Part shown: piece by piece, positions 23,799 through 32,026 of the stretch
Layout of the letters: every line of letters starts with the position of its first letter
How positions within the stretch are numbered: position 1 is the stretch's first letter
Source of the DNA: DASZMX01 sp035551475
GTDB lineage: Bacteria; Verrucomicrobiota; Verrucomicrobiia; Limisphaerales; Palsa-1400
Length of the DNA: 49,177 nucleotides
Reading direction: 5' to 3'
NCBI GenBank assembly: GCA_035551475.1
Contig: DASZMX010000078.1
Location: 1 to 49,177, forward strand
Program-made: the position numbers and the translations under genes
The notes under the pieces: generated by a model
Told to the model about the DNA's origin: nothing
The model's input: the letters and a program-made list of their open reading frames with translations, nothing else
The model's database searches: none

Positions 23799-24863
23799 AT
23801 GAAAAACATTCAATCGAAAATTGCCTTGCTGGCTGTGTTGGCCGGCTCTGTGACGGCGCAGGCTCAAGTGCAGGTTGTCTTTACCGGCTCGACCGCTTTC
23901 CGGTCGGTCGATGAAGATCGTGCCGCCGCCTTGTTTGATGCGGGCTTTACCACCGCGGGGGACGGCAGCGCGAACAATTATCGGACCTATAACGGGACGA
24001 TCACCAGCCTGTTCGGCTCGCAGACCGTGACGATCTATATGAGCTTCAGCGGCTCGGGTTCAGGCATGGAAGCGGTTTTGAATGGCACGCAGGTGCAATG
24101 CTACCCGGTCGGTGGCTCCTCGCCCTCGCTCTCGTTGACGCCGGATTGCGCGTTCTCCGACATTTTCCCCGAAGGCGATAACCTGGCCTCGGCGGCGTTT
24201 GATGACGTTTCGACCCTGGGCGTGATTCCCTTTGTGTTTGCAGCCTCGGCGAGTTCGCAGTTGGCCGGCATCACGAATCTTACCCGCGATCAAGCGGTGT
24301 TGCTGATGACCGACAGCGGTTCGACCCCAGCCTATTTCTTCGGCGGTTCGAACACGAACATCAACAACAAGGTGTATCTGGTGGGTCGCGATTCCGGCTC
24401 CGGCACGCGCATCACGACCTTTGACGACATCGGCTTCTTCGGCACGCCCAATCAATGGGTGAACATTGGCGGCGTGATCCAGGCGGATCCGACGGGCGGA
24501 CAGTCGTCCGGCTCCGGCGTGCGCAATACGCTCGCGACCAACACCTCGTTCATCGGCTACCTCGGCGTGGCTGACTACAATACCGTGGCCGCGACCGTGA
24601 ACAAGCTGGCCTATAACGGCACGCCGTTCAACATCACCAATGTGGAAAATGGCTCGTACGGCATCTGGGGTTACGAGCATTTCGTGTCCCGCTTCGGCCT
24701 GAGCTCGGGCCAGAAGAACCTGCGCGCCGCTCTGATCACGGCGATCACCGATTCCGGCTATCAAAGCACGAACGCCAATTACGCGGGCTTATTCGCCCCG
24801 CTCTCGGGCATGCATGTGCAGCGGTTCTCCGACGGCGGGCCGATCACCTCGATCGATTTCTAA
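23799..24863 (+). CDS. Secreted PstS-like (phosphate-binding-type) periplasmic-binding-fold protein
   Basis: A 354-residue exported protein with signal 'KIALLAVLAGSVTAQAQ'. The mature start 'VQVVFTGSTAFRSVDEDRAA', the 'YLVGRDSGSGTRITTFDDIG' loop (resembling the PstS phosphate-binding S-G-T-R region) and 'SFIGYLGVADYN' match PBP-like (PstS superfamily) proteins. There are no pstCAB genes nearby and no lipobox, so it is probably not a standard uptake component. Secreted PstS-like proteins are common in Verrucomicrobiota with unknown ligand. It shares a short two-gene unit with the upstream secreted protein and ends at a strong terminator. Confidence 0.75.
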   Translation: MKNIQSKIALLAVLAGSVTAQAQVQVVFTGSTAFRSVDEDRAAALFDAGFTTAGDGSANNYRTYNGTITSLFGSQTVTIYMSFSGSGSGMEAVLNGTQVQCYPVGGSSPSLSLTPDCAFSDIFPEGDNLASAAFDDVSTLGVIPFVFAASASSQLAGITNLTRDQAVLLMTDSGSTPAYFFGGSNTNINNKVYLVGRDSGSGTRITTFDDIGFFGTPNQWVNIGGVIQADPTGGQSSGSGVRNTLATNTSFIGYLGVADYNTVAATVNKLAYNGTPFNITNVENGSYGIWGYEHFVSRFGLSSGQKNLRAALITAITDSGYQSTNANYAGLFAPLSGMHVQRFSDGGPITSIDF

Positions 24864-24885
24864 ACAACCCTGTTCCTCAGTGCGC

Positions 24886-24925
24886 CACGGCGCGGGTTTA
24901 ACAACCTGCGCCGTGTTTCTTTTTA
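24886..24925 (+). terminator. Rho-independent terminator of the PstS-like gene
   Basis: A 13-bp stem (24886-24898 CACGGCGCGGGTT with 24903-24915, one G.T-type mismatch) closes a 4-base loop and is followed by TTTCTTTTTA. It lies 22 bases after the stop codon. Because the next gene reads toward it from the right and stops at 24923, it may also affect the 3' end of the kinase transcript. Confidence 0.88.
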
Positions 24926-25936
24926 GCGGCGCCACCATTTCCGGCCGCCGGCGCCGTGAGTGACCGCGCCGCGGGTCGTTTCGATGAGCAGATGGCTGCG
25001 GGCCGCTTCCAGGGCCATGATCATGTCATCATAGGTCTCGAAGCGGTCGGCGGGGTTTTTGGCCATGGTTTGCAGGATGGCGTTGCTCGTCCATTCTGAG
25101 ATGCCCGGGACAACTTGATTGGGAGGGGTCAAGGGAGTGTGAACATGCGCGGCAAGAACGTCGTTGATTTCAGGCGCTTCAAACGGCACATGCCCGGTCA
25201 ACGCATGATACAGCGTGCCGCCCAGGCTGTACATGTCGGAGTGGAAATTCTCGCCTTTGCGCTCGATTTTTTCGGGAGCGACGTAATAGACCGTGCCCCA
25301 GATGTGCTCCTCATACGCGTCCTCCACTTCCGCAGCGCGGACGAGGCCGAAATCGATGAGCTTCGGTTCGCCGTCGATGTTGTAAAGTATATTTCCAGGC
25401 TTGAGGTCGCGATGGAGCAAATTGTGCTTGAGCGCGGTGGCCAGGGCGGAGGCCATTTTGATGCCGACATTGAGCACGTCCAATTCGGGCACCGAGCCAT
25501 CGTGCTCAATCCGGGTGTCGAGGCTGCCTTGGTCGGCCAATTCCATGACGAGGTAAGGCTGGCCCTCGAATTCATCGAAATTGTAAATGTGAATGATGTT
25601 GGTGTGATTGAGGGAGGCGCCGGCCCGGGCTTCGCGGTAAAACGCGTGCATGACCTCGGGATCGGTGGCCATCTCGCGCTTCATCATTTTCAAGGCGACC
25701 TGTCGGAGGAGATGAGTGTCGTGCGCGGTGTAAACCGTCCCCATGCCCCCGGAAGCGATGACCGTGCGCAGCTCGTAATTATGCAGCATGACGGGAAGCA
25801 TGACAGGATGGCCGCATTTTTTGCACGGCTCCGTGGCGAACGGCTCAAGATCGCCCGAAATGAACGTCTTGGTTTTGCACCGTCCGCAGGCCACCATTTT
25901 GAGCGGCCGGTTTGGATCTGTCACACCATCACTCAC
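24923..25936 (-). CDS. Ser/Thr protein kinase with N-terminal zinc ribbon
   Basis: A 337-residue soluble kinase. The N-terminus has two Cys pairs, 'CGRCKTK' and 'CKKCGHP', separated by about 20 residues, suggesting a zinc ribbon. The kinase domain (from about residue 55) has the glycine loop 'IASGGMGTVYTAHD', 'QVALKMMKRE', 'LLHRDLKPGNILYN', 'KLIDFGLVR' and 'YVAPEKIE'. There is no transmembrane helix or extracellular domain. The frame stays open upstream to 26218, but that part overlaps the FAD gene and reads as non-protein-like sequence, so GTG at 25936 is chosen (46 bases after the FAD stop); ATG at 25897 is possible. It is the last gene of the lipid-related row; its targets are unknown. Confidence 0.85.
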   Translation of the reverse strand: MSDGVTDPNRPLKMVACGRCKTKTFISGDLEPFATEPCKKCGHPVMLPVMLHNYELRTVIASGGMGTVYTAHDTHLLRQVALKMMKREMATDPEVMHAFYREARAGASLNHTNIIHIYNFDEFEGQPYLVMELADQGSLDTRIEHDGSVPELDVLNVGIKMASALATALKHNLLHRDLKPGNILYNIDGEPKLIDFGLVRAAEVEDAYEEHIWGTVYYVAPEKIERKGENFHSDMYSLGGTLYHALTGHVPFEAPEINDVLAAHVHTPLTPPNQVVPGISEWTSNAILQTMAKNPADRFETYDDMIMALEAARSHLLIETTRGAVTHGAGGRKWWRR

Positions 25937-25982
25937 TCTTACAGGATACCACGATACCGGGTAGGAACAAGTTTCTTCGGGC

Positions 25983-27014
25983 TCAACGTGTGCGTTGAAA
26001 CATGTGCCGCCACAAAAACGGCGACCGCCCTGCCAGCCGCAAAAGAGCTTCGCCCCAGCGCGGGCGGAAGGCGGCGTTTTGCAGTCGGGCGCCCCACGCC
26101 AGGCGGCGGCGAAACTGGACGTCGATGGCGCGCGCCGTCCGCGCCGCCGCCTCGGGCCAGGCGAGCCGGCCCGCGCTATAGTCAAACAGCTGTTTCGCCG
26201 CCAGGCCGGCCGCTTCAAAAGCCATGGACATGCCGTTGCCAGTCATCGGCGAGATCATGGTGATGGCGTCGCCGATCCGGCATTCCGCGTGGTCTGCGGC
26301 GCGTTGGGCGGCGAGGTTTAGGCCGGCGGTGGAGCAGAAAGAACTCTCGTCATACTGGGCGTCGGCGAGTCGTCGGCGCAGGATGGAGTTGGCGGGCCCT
26401 TCCAGCCATTGCCGCCAGTTTCGCGCCAGATGGGGAATGGCGGCGCGCGTGCGAAAGAGGCCGCAAACATTCACCGTCTGCGCGTCGAGACGACAGAGGC
26501 CCACATAGCCGTCGGGTTGCAAATGCATTTCGAGATCGGCGGCTAGCGGGACGCCTCGGGCATGCACCTTCAAACCGAACCAGCGCCAGCCCGCCGTCGA
26601 TTTCGCCGGGGAGCGTCCGGTGGCCCGCACGATTCCATCGCCCCAGGGTTCGCGCCAGCGCGTGTTCTCCGTGAGGACGCCGCCGAGTTGGCGAAATTCA
26701 TCGGCCAGACATTGGTCCAGGTCAAAGCGTGAAAGGCACAGCGCCGGTTCCGGCAGGGGGCGGGGCGGCATGTCCGTGCGAGCCCCATAAAATGCGGCAG
26801 TGACGGCTTCCCGGGCGCCGCGGGCGCGAAGTTTTTCTTCGAGGCCAAGTTGGCGGAGGACGGCGCGACCCTGGCCGCTGATGAATTCACCGCAGACGCG
26901 GTGGCGAGGATAAGATCCAGCCTCGGTGATGGCCACCGGCGCGCCCCCCTGGCGCAAAGCAATTCCCAACGAAAGCCCGGCCAAGCCGCCGCCCACGATT
27001 TGGATGGGCTTCAT
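25983..27014 (-). CDS. FAD-dependent oxidoreductase (geranylgeranyl-reductase/monooxygenase-like)
   Basis: A 343-residue flavoprotein. FAD is bound by 'IQIVGGGLAGLSLGIALRQ' (about 4-22), with 'RHRVCGEFISGQG' near 40 and the C-terminal FAD motif 'GDAITMISPMTGNGMSMAFEAA'. The ATG overlaps the methyltransferase stop by 4 nt (27011-27014). With a type III PKS and a methyltransferase in one coupled run it corresponds in kind to SrsC of Streptomyces griseus srsABC, a flavoprotein that hydroxylates alkylresorcinols. Hydroxylation or reduction of a polyketide lipid ring is therefore the working inference. The name geranylgeranyl reductase-like refers only to the fold family. Confidence 0.85.
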   Translation of the reverse strand: MKPIQIVGGGLAGLSLGIALRQGGAPVAITEAGSYPRHRVCGEFISGQGRAVLRQLGLEEKLRARGAREAVTAAFYGARTDMPPRPLPEPALCLSRFDLDQCLADEFRQLGGVLTENTRWREPWGDGIVRATGRSPAKSTAGWRWFGLKVHARGVPLAADLEMHLQPDGYVGLCRLDAQTVNVCGLFRTRAAIPHLARNWRQWLEGPANSILRRRLADAQYDESSFCSTAGLNLAAQRAADHAECRIGDAITMISPMTGNGMSMAFEAAGLAAKQLFDYSAGRLAWPEAAARTARAIDVQFRRRLAWGARLQNAAFRPRWGEALLRLAGRSPFLWRHMFQRTR

Positions 27015-27694
27015 GGGGCGGGGCGCGCCTGGAATAAATGGCTGAAAAGGCCGGCTTCACGCTCGCGCACGAGCCAGTTTTCGCGCGGCCACAGCGCGGT
27101 TAATTCTGCGCCGCGAAATCCCGCGCGCACGCTGATGGGGGCATCGTGCCGTGTGACGGCGTTGCAACCAAGGCCGCCGAGCAGGTGGCTGGCGACGTAG
27201 GGAAACCAGGCGCGACGCGGTTCGCAGGCGACCAGCGCGATGCGCCGCGCAGCCACGGCGCGCAACAGGCGGCCCAGTTGCGGGTCGTCAAAATGATGCA
27301 GGAAAAGATTGGCGACGGCCGCTTCCACGCCGCCCATTTCGAGCCAGTCAAATACATCCGCCGCCACGACCTCAGTCGTCCAGCCGATCCGGGCGAAAGC
27401 GCGCTGCGCCGATTCCGAAAAGGAAGGCTGGCGATCCACCAGGACAACATGGAGCCGCGGCCAGTGGGGCGCGAGCAGGCGGGCGCTTTGGAGCAGGAAC
27501 GCGCCATCACCCGCGCCGAGTTCCGCGAGGCAGCGCGGAGGGCTTCCCGGGAAACATGCGCGCAAGGCTCCGGCGACGAGCGCGGGGTGGCGCATGAAAT
27601 AGTTGAGGCGGCGCAGGTCGCGGCGCGAGCCAATGGCCGCAAGATCCTGCGGAGGCAGAACGTCGAGCCATTCGGGAGCAAGCGTGCGATTCAT
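27011..27694 (-). CDS. SAM-dependent methyltransferase of the type III PKS operon
   Basis: A 227-residue class I methyltransferase: SAM loop 'CLAELGAGDGAFLLQSARLL', acidic 'VVLVDRQPSF', 'VVAADVFDWL' and 'AVANLFLHHFDD'. The ATG at 27694 overlaps the PKS stop by 4 nt (27691-27694) and this start is preferred; an upstream extension to 27757 in the same frame lies within the PKS gene. It probably methylates a hydroxyl or ring position of the PKS product, as SrsB does in Streptomyces. It is not of the membrane isoprenylcysteine type found as BpsB in Bacillus. Confidence 0.85.
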   Translation of the reverse strand: MNRTLAPEWLDVLPPQDLAAIGSRRDLRRLNYFMRHPALVAGALRACFPGSPPRCLAELGAGDGAFLLQSARLLAPHWPRLHVVLVDRQPSFSESAQRAFARIGWTTEVVAADVFDWLEMGGVEAAVANLFLHHFDDPQLGRLLRAVAARRIALVACEPRRAWFPYVASHLLGGLGCNAVTRHDAPISVRAGFRGAELTALWPRENWLVREREAGLFSHLFQARPAP

Positions 27695-28752
27695 GCCGGG
27701 GCCACTTCCAGGATGGCGCCGTGACAGCTGAATCCCGCGCCAAAGGAGGAAAGCCACCAGAGGCCGCCGGGAGCATTTTCGCGCAGGGCGCGCTGCAGGG
27801 TGAAAAGCACAAACGGGCTGCTGAGATTGCCATGCTCATCGAGAATTTCCACGCTCCACCGCACGTCATCGGGGAGCAAGCCGAGGCTCTGCTGGAGCGC
27901 GGCCAGGACTTCGCGTCCACCGGCATGAAAGATCCAGCCGGTGATCTCGCCCGGCGCCACGCCCGCTTGCGCCGTCACGGTGTCAAAAACAGTTTTCGCG
28001 TGCCGTCCTGTAACGCCGGGAACCAGGGGCGAAAGAATGTTGCGCAACATGCCGCCTTTGGATTCAAAACGCAGAATTTCGCGATCTTGCGGCTCCAGCA
28101 AGGAGCCGCACGCTTTCCACTCAACATGCCGGCGGGCGCCCGGCTTCCGCGACAGCACGGCGGCGCCGGCGCCATCGCCAAACAGGCACGCGCTGATCAA
28201 GACGCCGGGATCGTCGTCCAAATAAAACGCCGCGCTGCAAACTTCCACGCACACGGAGAGAACATGTTCGCAGCGGCCGGATTGCAGCAGGCTTTCGGCG
28301 AGGCGTAAATTGGGCAGGGCGGCGCCGCAACCTTGCCCGACCAAGTCCAGCGCCATGACATCGGGGCGCAATTTAAGCCTCTCGCTAACGTAGCTCGTCA
28401 AGCCGGGGCAGAGATAGCCGGTGCAAGTGCTGATAATCACCGCATCCATGGCCTCTGGCGCGAGGCCGGCTTCGGCCAGCGCGCGGGCGGCGGCGTTGGC
28501 AGCGAGGGCCGGGGCATGTTGGGAGAAGCGGGCGTGCAAGGCATCCGGCGAAATGTTGAAAGCTTCCTGCAACGGCTCCAGCGCCAAATACCGCGAGGTG
28601 ATGCCATTCTTGCCTGTCAAAACCTTTTTCAGGATGGCGCGGGAACGCGGCGCCAAAGCGGAAAATTGGGCCGAACCCTGCAACGCCATCCAGCAATCGA
28701 CCTGCGCGTAACGCCGCGGCGGAGTGGCGGAGCCCAATCCCACGAAATACAT
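27691..28752 (-). CDS. Type III polyketide synthase (chalcone/stilbene synthase family)
   Basis: A 353-residue homodimeric-type synthase. The catalytic triad is visible: Cys near 141 in 'LDLVGQGCGAALPNL', His near 275 in 'WIFHAGGREVL' and Asn near 308 in 'LDEHGNLSSPFVLF'. 'CTGYLCPGLTSYV' and the C-terminal 'WWLSSFGAGFSCHGAILE' are also typical. It condenses an acyl starter with malonyl-CoA; bacterial relatives make alkylresorcinols or alkylpyrones from fatty acyl starters. Coupled genes for a methyltransferase and an FAD enzyme follow with 4-nt overlaps, while the MlaA-hydrolase fusion precedes it by 48 bases. No acyl carrier protein or fatty-acid synthase is linked, so the starter is probably from primary metabolism. 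Confidence 0.93.
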   Translation of the reverse strand: MYFVGLGSATPPRRYAQVDCWMALQGSAQFSALAPRSRAILKKVLTGKNGITSRYLALEPLQEAFNISPDALHARFSQHAPALAANAAARALAEAGLAPEAMDAVIISTCTGYLCPGLTSYVSERLKLRPDVMALDLVGQGCGAALPNLRLAESLLQSGRCEHVLSVCVEVCSAAFYLDDDPGVLISACLFGDGAGAAVLSRKPGARRHVEWKACGSLLEPQDREILRFESKGGMLRNILSPLVPGVTGRHAKTVFDTVTAQAGVAPGEITGWIFHAGGREVLAALQQSLGLLPDDVRWSVEILDEHGNLSSPFVLFTLQRALRENAPGGLWWLSSFGAGFSCHGAILEVAPA

Positions 28753-28800
28753 GGGGCTAAAAGTAACTCAGCGGGCGCAAAACGCCAGCCGGGGTAGCGA

Positions 28801-30720
28801 TCATGGAACTTTGGGCGGCGCGGCGGCGTGGGCGCGGTCTGTGGGCCGGGTGAGCACGCGCTTGGTTTGGGGGACTGAGCGCAGCTCCTCCAACGCCGCC
28901 AGCACGCGCCGTTGCACGGCGGGGTTGGCTAGGTTGCCCAGGTGTCCGCCTTGCGGAAAAAGGGTGATCTGATTGGTGGGGAACGTCGATTGCATCCAGG
29001 TCAAATCGTCGTGGGACAGAAGAAAATCATCGTACGTGCCGACCAGCCGGACTTCGCGATTGGAGCGTAGGCCAGCGGAATAAGTGCGGAGATCGTCGGC
29101 GGCGGCCAGAGTTTTGGGATCCTGCAAATCCACGCCCCGCTCCCGATAGGCGGGCACGACAAATTGGCGGAAATAGTCGAGGTACGAATACTGCATGATT
29201 TCATCGTAAAGGGAGCGGCGGTCCATGGGCTTGATGGCCCGTTTCAGGACGCCCTGGTTATGGCGGCTTTGGCTGTCATAAATAATATCGCGCAGGATGA
29301 AGCGATACGTCAGGCCAATGAGAAAACGGGATTCAATGGCGTCGAAGGGCAGCTGCGTGGAGGGCCGGATGGTCATCTGGCTCAGGCCGGCGACTTTGAG
29401 GAAAGTGTTTTCGATGTCGTGCGTGCGCTCGGGAGCGGGCCAGCCGAGAGGCGCTTCATAAAAATTATCCAACTGCTCCGCGCCATAAATCAGGCGCACC
29501 GGCGTATTGATCGCGACATAGCGGTCGAATGCCACCGAATCGGTTTGGTTGGTGGCGGTGGCCGCCAGATAAAGCGTTTCGTACGCGCCCATGGAATAGC
29601 CCATCACGCCGCGGGAGCCGAGGCGCCCGGGATGTTTGCGCTCCAGCGCGCGGTCCACCTGCGCGAGGGCGTGGCGCAGGTCCTCGCCGTCCACCGGCGT
29701 GAAGCCCGGAACTTCCGCCGTGGCGGCGTTCTCCATGAACTCCGAGTTAAAGGGGCTGCTGATGGAAACGGCGGAAAAGCCGTTTTTATACACCAGCTCG
29801 GCCAGCGCGATGGAGCTTTCCGCCAGGCGATGCGAGCCCAGACCGGGAATGATATATACGACAGGAGCCTGATGCGGCTGGAGCCAGTAGGTGAACTTTA
29901 GCGTGCGGTGCGTCGCCTCGATGTAGGCGGAGCCGGTTTTGGCCCGCGCAGGAAATTCGGGATCGTCGTAGCTGAAATAGACATATTGCAGCGTTTCCAA
30001 CGAAGGCTGATCAATTTCTCCGGTCACGTGATAATCGGCGACGCGGTTCTCGCGGGCGAAGGTCCAGGCATACTGCGCCAGGGCGTAGGGATCCATTTCC
30101 GCTTGCGAGAACCGCGCATAGTCCTCCACACCGTCGGCGATATTATTATAATCGACAAAATACGGAATGTAAGCGAAGGGCGTGAAGTAGGTCATTGGAT
30201 TTGAGGCCGCCTGGGCCGCGAGGCCGACGGCGTCGCGATCATTGCTGGGACCGAAAAAGGGCAGCATGAGGAAGAATTGCGGATGCCAGCCCCAGACGCC
30301 GAAGGTTTGGCCAAAATCGGCGTCGGATTTGCCAATGCCCCATTTGGTGGCGACGTCGAAGAGGCCGGCCACACCGACGACGCTGTTAGCGAGGAAGCGC
30401 TCAGTTTCAATGCCGGCGCCGCTCCAGCGGCCTTGCAGCAAATGGTTAAAGGCGCGTTCGGGGTAAAGCATGTTGCGTCCGAAATTGGCGATGCCGCGGC
30501 GGACGGGCGGACGGACGACAAATCGGTACGGCGGAGCGGTTGGTTTGATGACGTGAAGCAGCAACGCGCGGTTGAGGCCCCACATGGCGCGGTTGAAAGG
30601 CTCGAGCGGGTCCGGCACGGACGCGGGCAGAACCACCTCATTGGTGGCGGCCGCCGCCGGGACGGCCAATAACGCGATCGTCAACATTAACCCGCAAGCC
30701 CGAAGAAATAGTTTCCCCAT
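28801..30720 (-). CDS. MlaA (VacJ)-like domain fused to an alpha/beta-hydrolase
   Basis: A 639-residue envelope protein. A signal peptide ('ACGLMLTIALLAVPAAAA', no lipobox) leads into an MlaA domain (about 35-240) with 'DPLEPFNRAMWGLNR', 'NMLYPERAFNHLLQGRWSGA', 'ETERFLANSVVGVAGLFD' and 'ADFGQTFGVWG'. The C-terminal half is an alpha/beta-hydrolase: 'PVVYIIPGLGSHRLAESS', nucleophile elbow 'GVMGYSMGAYETLYLA' (Ser near 374) and a late His in 'LFPQGGHLGN' (about 591). MlaA normally sits in the outer membrane and removes misplaced phospholipids, without hydrolase activity. This protein would join that role to a lipase or thioesterase-like enzyme in the periplasm. No other mla gene is adjacent; it heads the row leading to the type III PKS. 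Confidence 0.85.
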   Translation of the reverse strand: MGKLFLRACGLMLTIALLAVPAAAATNEVVLPASVPDPLEPFNRAMWGLNRALLLHVIKPTAPPYRFVVRPPVRRGIANFGRNMLYPERAFNHLLQGRWSGAGIETERFLANSVVGVAGLFDVATKWGIGKSDADFGQTFGVWGWHPQFFLMLPFFGPSNDRDAVGLAAQAASNPMTYFTPFAYIPYFVDYNNIADGVEDYARFSQAEMDPYALAQYAWTFARENRVADYHVTGEIDQPSLETLQYVYFSYDDPEFPARAKTGSAYIEATHRTLKFTYWLQPHQAPVVYIIPGLGSHRLAESSIALAELVYKNGFSAVSISSPFNSEFMENAATAEVPGFTPVDGEDLRHALAQVDRALERKHPGRLGSRGVMGYSMGAYETLYLAATATNQTDSVAFDRYVAINTPVRLIYGAEQLDNFYEAPLGWPAPERTHDIENTFLKVAGLSQMTIRPSTQLPFDAIESRFLIGLTYRFILRDIIYDSQSRHNQGVLKRAIKPMDRRSLYDEIMQYSYLDYFRQFVVPAYRERGVDLQDPKTLAAADDLRTYSAGLRSNREVRLVGTYDDFLLSHDDLTWMQSTFPTNQITLFPQGGHLGNLANPAVQRRVLAALEELRSVPQTKRVLTRPTDRAHAAAPPKVP

Positions 30721-30816
30721 AGGCCGCCATATTTAAATGGAGCAGGTTCATTGTCCACCATCGAAACCCTGTCCGCTGACCCTCGTTTGTCCTTGGGGGC
30801 GCTCAGGGAACCTCAG

Positions 30817-30857
30817 GGTCAATATCGGGGAGGCGCCCTCATGGTCGGATATCGGGG
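30817..30857. repeat. Short direct repeats upstream of the BON-protein gene
   Basis: GGTCAATATCGGGG (30817-30830) and GGTCGGATATCGGGG (30843-30857) recur with a period near 26 bases, 60-100 bases before the BON start. They could be binding sites for a stress regulator in the 30721-30917 divergent region, but two imperfect copies are weak evidence. Confidence 0.35.
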
Positions 30858-30917
30858 TGCAATCGTATATTGGCGACGTAGCAGAGCATGAACCTAAAAA
30901 AGAAAGAAAAGAATAAT

Positions 30918-31784
30918 ATGAAGATGACACACTTAACCGCATTCGCCGTGATTACGGGAGCGATATTGGTGAGCGCGGCGCCGGTTCGGGCGTCGTCCCA
31001 AGACGATCGCATCGAGGACTCGGCCAAGCAATCCTATAACTTCAAAACCTACCTCAAGAACGATCGCATTCACGTCAAGTCGAGGGACGGCGTGGTCACC
31101 CTCACGGGCAGCGTCGCTGACGACTCCCAAAAGGCCGTGGCCGCCGACACTGTCGCCAATTTGCCGGGCGTGGTGAGCGTCAATAATGAATTGAAGGTCA
31201 AAGGCGCGGCCATGACGGAACATTCGGACGGCTGGATCGCCTTCAAGGTGAAGAGCGAACTCCTGTTCCACAAGAACGTCAGCGCCACCGACACCACGGT
31301 CAACGTGCATGACGGCGTGGTCACGATCACCGGCAACGCCACGAGCCAGGCGCAAAAAGACCTGACTTCCGAATACGCCCACGACGTGGATGGCGTGCGC
31401 GGCGTGAATAATCAAATGGTGGTCGGCGGCGCGCCCGTGGAAGGCGCCAATCGTCCGATCGTGAATAATGGCGGCGCGCCTGTCGTGGAATCCGCCGGCG
31501 CCCAGGGCACGGTGGTGACTTCGCCGAACTCCCTGGACCGCACCGGTGAGACCACCGGCCAGAAAATTGACGACGCCTCGATCACCGCGCAGGTGAAGGC
31601 GGCGTTGCTGGCGCATCGCTCGACGAGCGCCGTTAACACCAAGGTCAAGACCGTGGACGGCGTCGTGACGCTGACCGGTGTGGCCCGCAACGCGGCGGAG
31701 AAAGATCTCGTGACAAAATTTGTCAGCGACATCAATGGCGTCCGCTCGATCAACAACGAAATGACGACTGAATCGTCGCAATAA
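30918..31784 (+). CDS. Triple BON-domain periplasmic stress protein (OsmY-like)
   Basis: A 288-residue exported protein. The signal 'LTAFAVITGAILVSAAPVRA' is followed by three BON domains, each with the pattern 'K..L......I.V...DGVVTLTG.......A......V.GV..VNN': about 40-105 ('DRIHVKSRDGVVTLTGSV'), 110-175 ('TVNVHDGVVTITGNA') and 215-285 ('NTKVKTVDGVVTLTGVA'). A Gly/Asn-rich linker separates the last two. BON proteins of the OsmY type bind membranes under osmotic or envelope stress. ATG at 30918 gives a normal signal peptide; ATG at 30888 adds ten mostly lysine residues. Three small stress-type genes follow on the same strand. Confidence 0.9.
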   Translation: MKMTHLTAFAVITGAILVSAAPVRASSQDDRIEDSAKQSYNFKTYLKNDRIHVKSRDGVVTLTGSVADDSQKAVAADTVANLPGVVSVNNELKVKGAAMTEHSDGWIAFKVKSELLFHKNVSATDTTVNVHDGVVTITGNATSQAQKDLTSEYAHDVDGVRGVNNQMVVGGAPVEGANRPIVNNGGAPVVESAGAQGTVVTSPNSLDRTGETTGQKIDDASITAQVKAALLAHRSTSAVNTKVKTVDGVVTLTGVARNAAEKDLVTKFVSDINGVRSINNEMTTESSQ

Positions 31785-31851
31785 TTCTATCGGCTTGGGG
31801 TGGCGGCGCGCAAACGCCGCCGCCCTGGCCCAAAGCGAAAGCGAACACTGT

Positions 31852-32001
31852 ATGTTGGAAACCATTGCGCTTGTTTTAATCATCCTGTGGCTGCTCGGCT
31901 TCGTCAGCAGCTACACCATGGGCGGTTTCATCCACGTCCTGTTGGTGGTGGCGATCATCCTGATTCTGGTCCGCCTCATTCAGGGACGCCGTCCGGTTTA
32001 A
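31852..32001 (+). CDS. Small membrane protein, lmo0937 family
   Basis: A 49-residue protein with two hydrophobic helices, 'MLETIALVLIILWLLGFVSS' and 'GFIHVLLVVAIILILVRLIQG', joined by 'YTMGG'. This layout and length match lmo0937-family proteins, which are linked with general stress responses in many bacteria. ATG at 31852 is chosen because the 19 residues encoded upstream in the same frame look like antisense-type noise. It lies 67 bases after the BON gene and 25 bases before the DUF3185 gene. Confidence 0.82.
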   Translation: MLETIALVLIILWLLGFVSSYTMGGFIHVLLVVAIILILVRLIQGRRPV

Positions 32002-32026
32002 CCCAAAAATTCAACAAGAAAATATT

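Noticed and set aside
25937..26218. N-terminal extension of the Ser/Thr kinase frame
   Set aside because: It overlaps the FAD oxidoreductase gene and reads as Arg/Ala/Pro-rich noise; the GTG at 25936 is a better start.
30721..30917. Possible riboswitch or small RNA in the divergent gap
   Set aside because: Only short imperfect direct repeats are visible; no conserved aptamer or strong structure was recognised.
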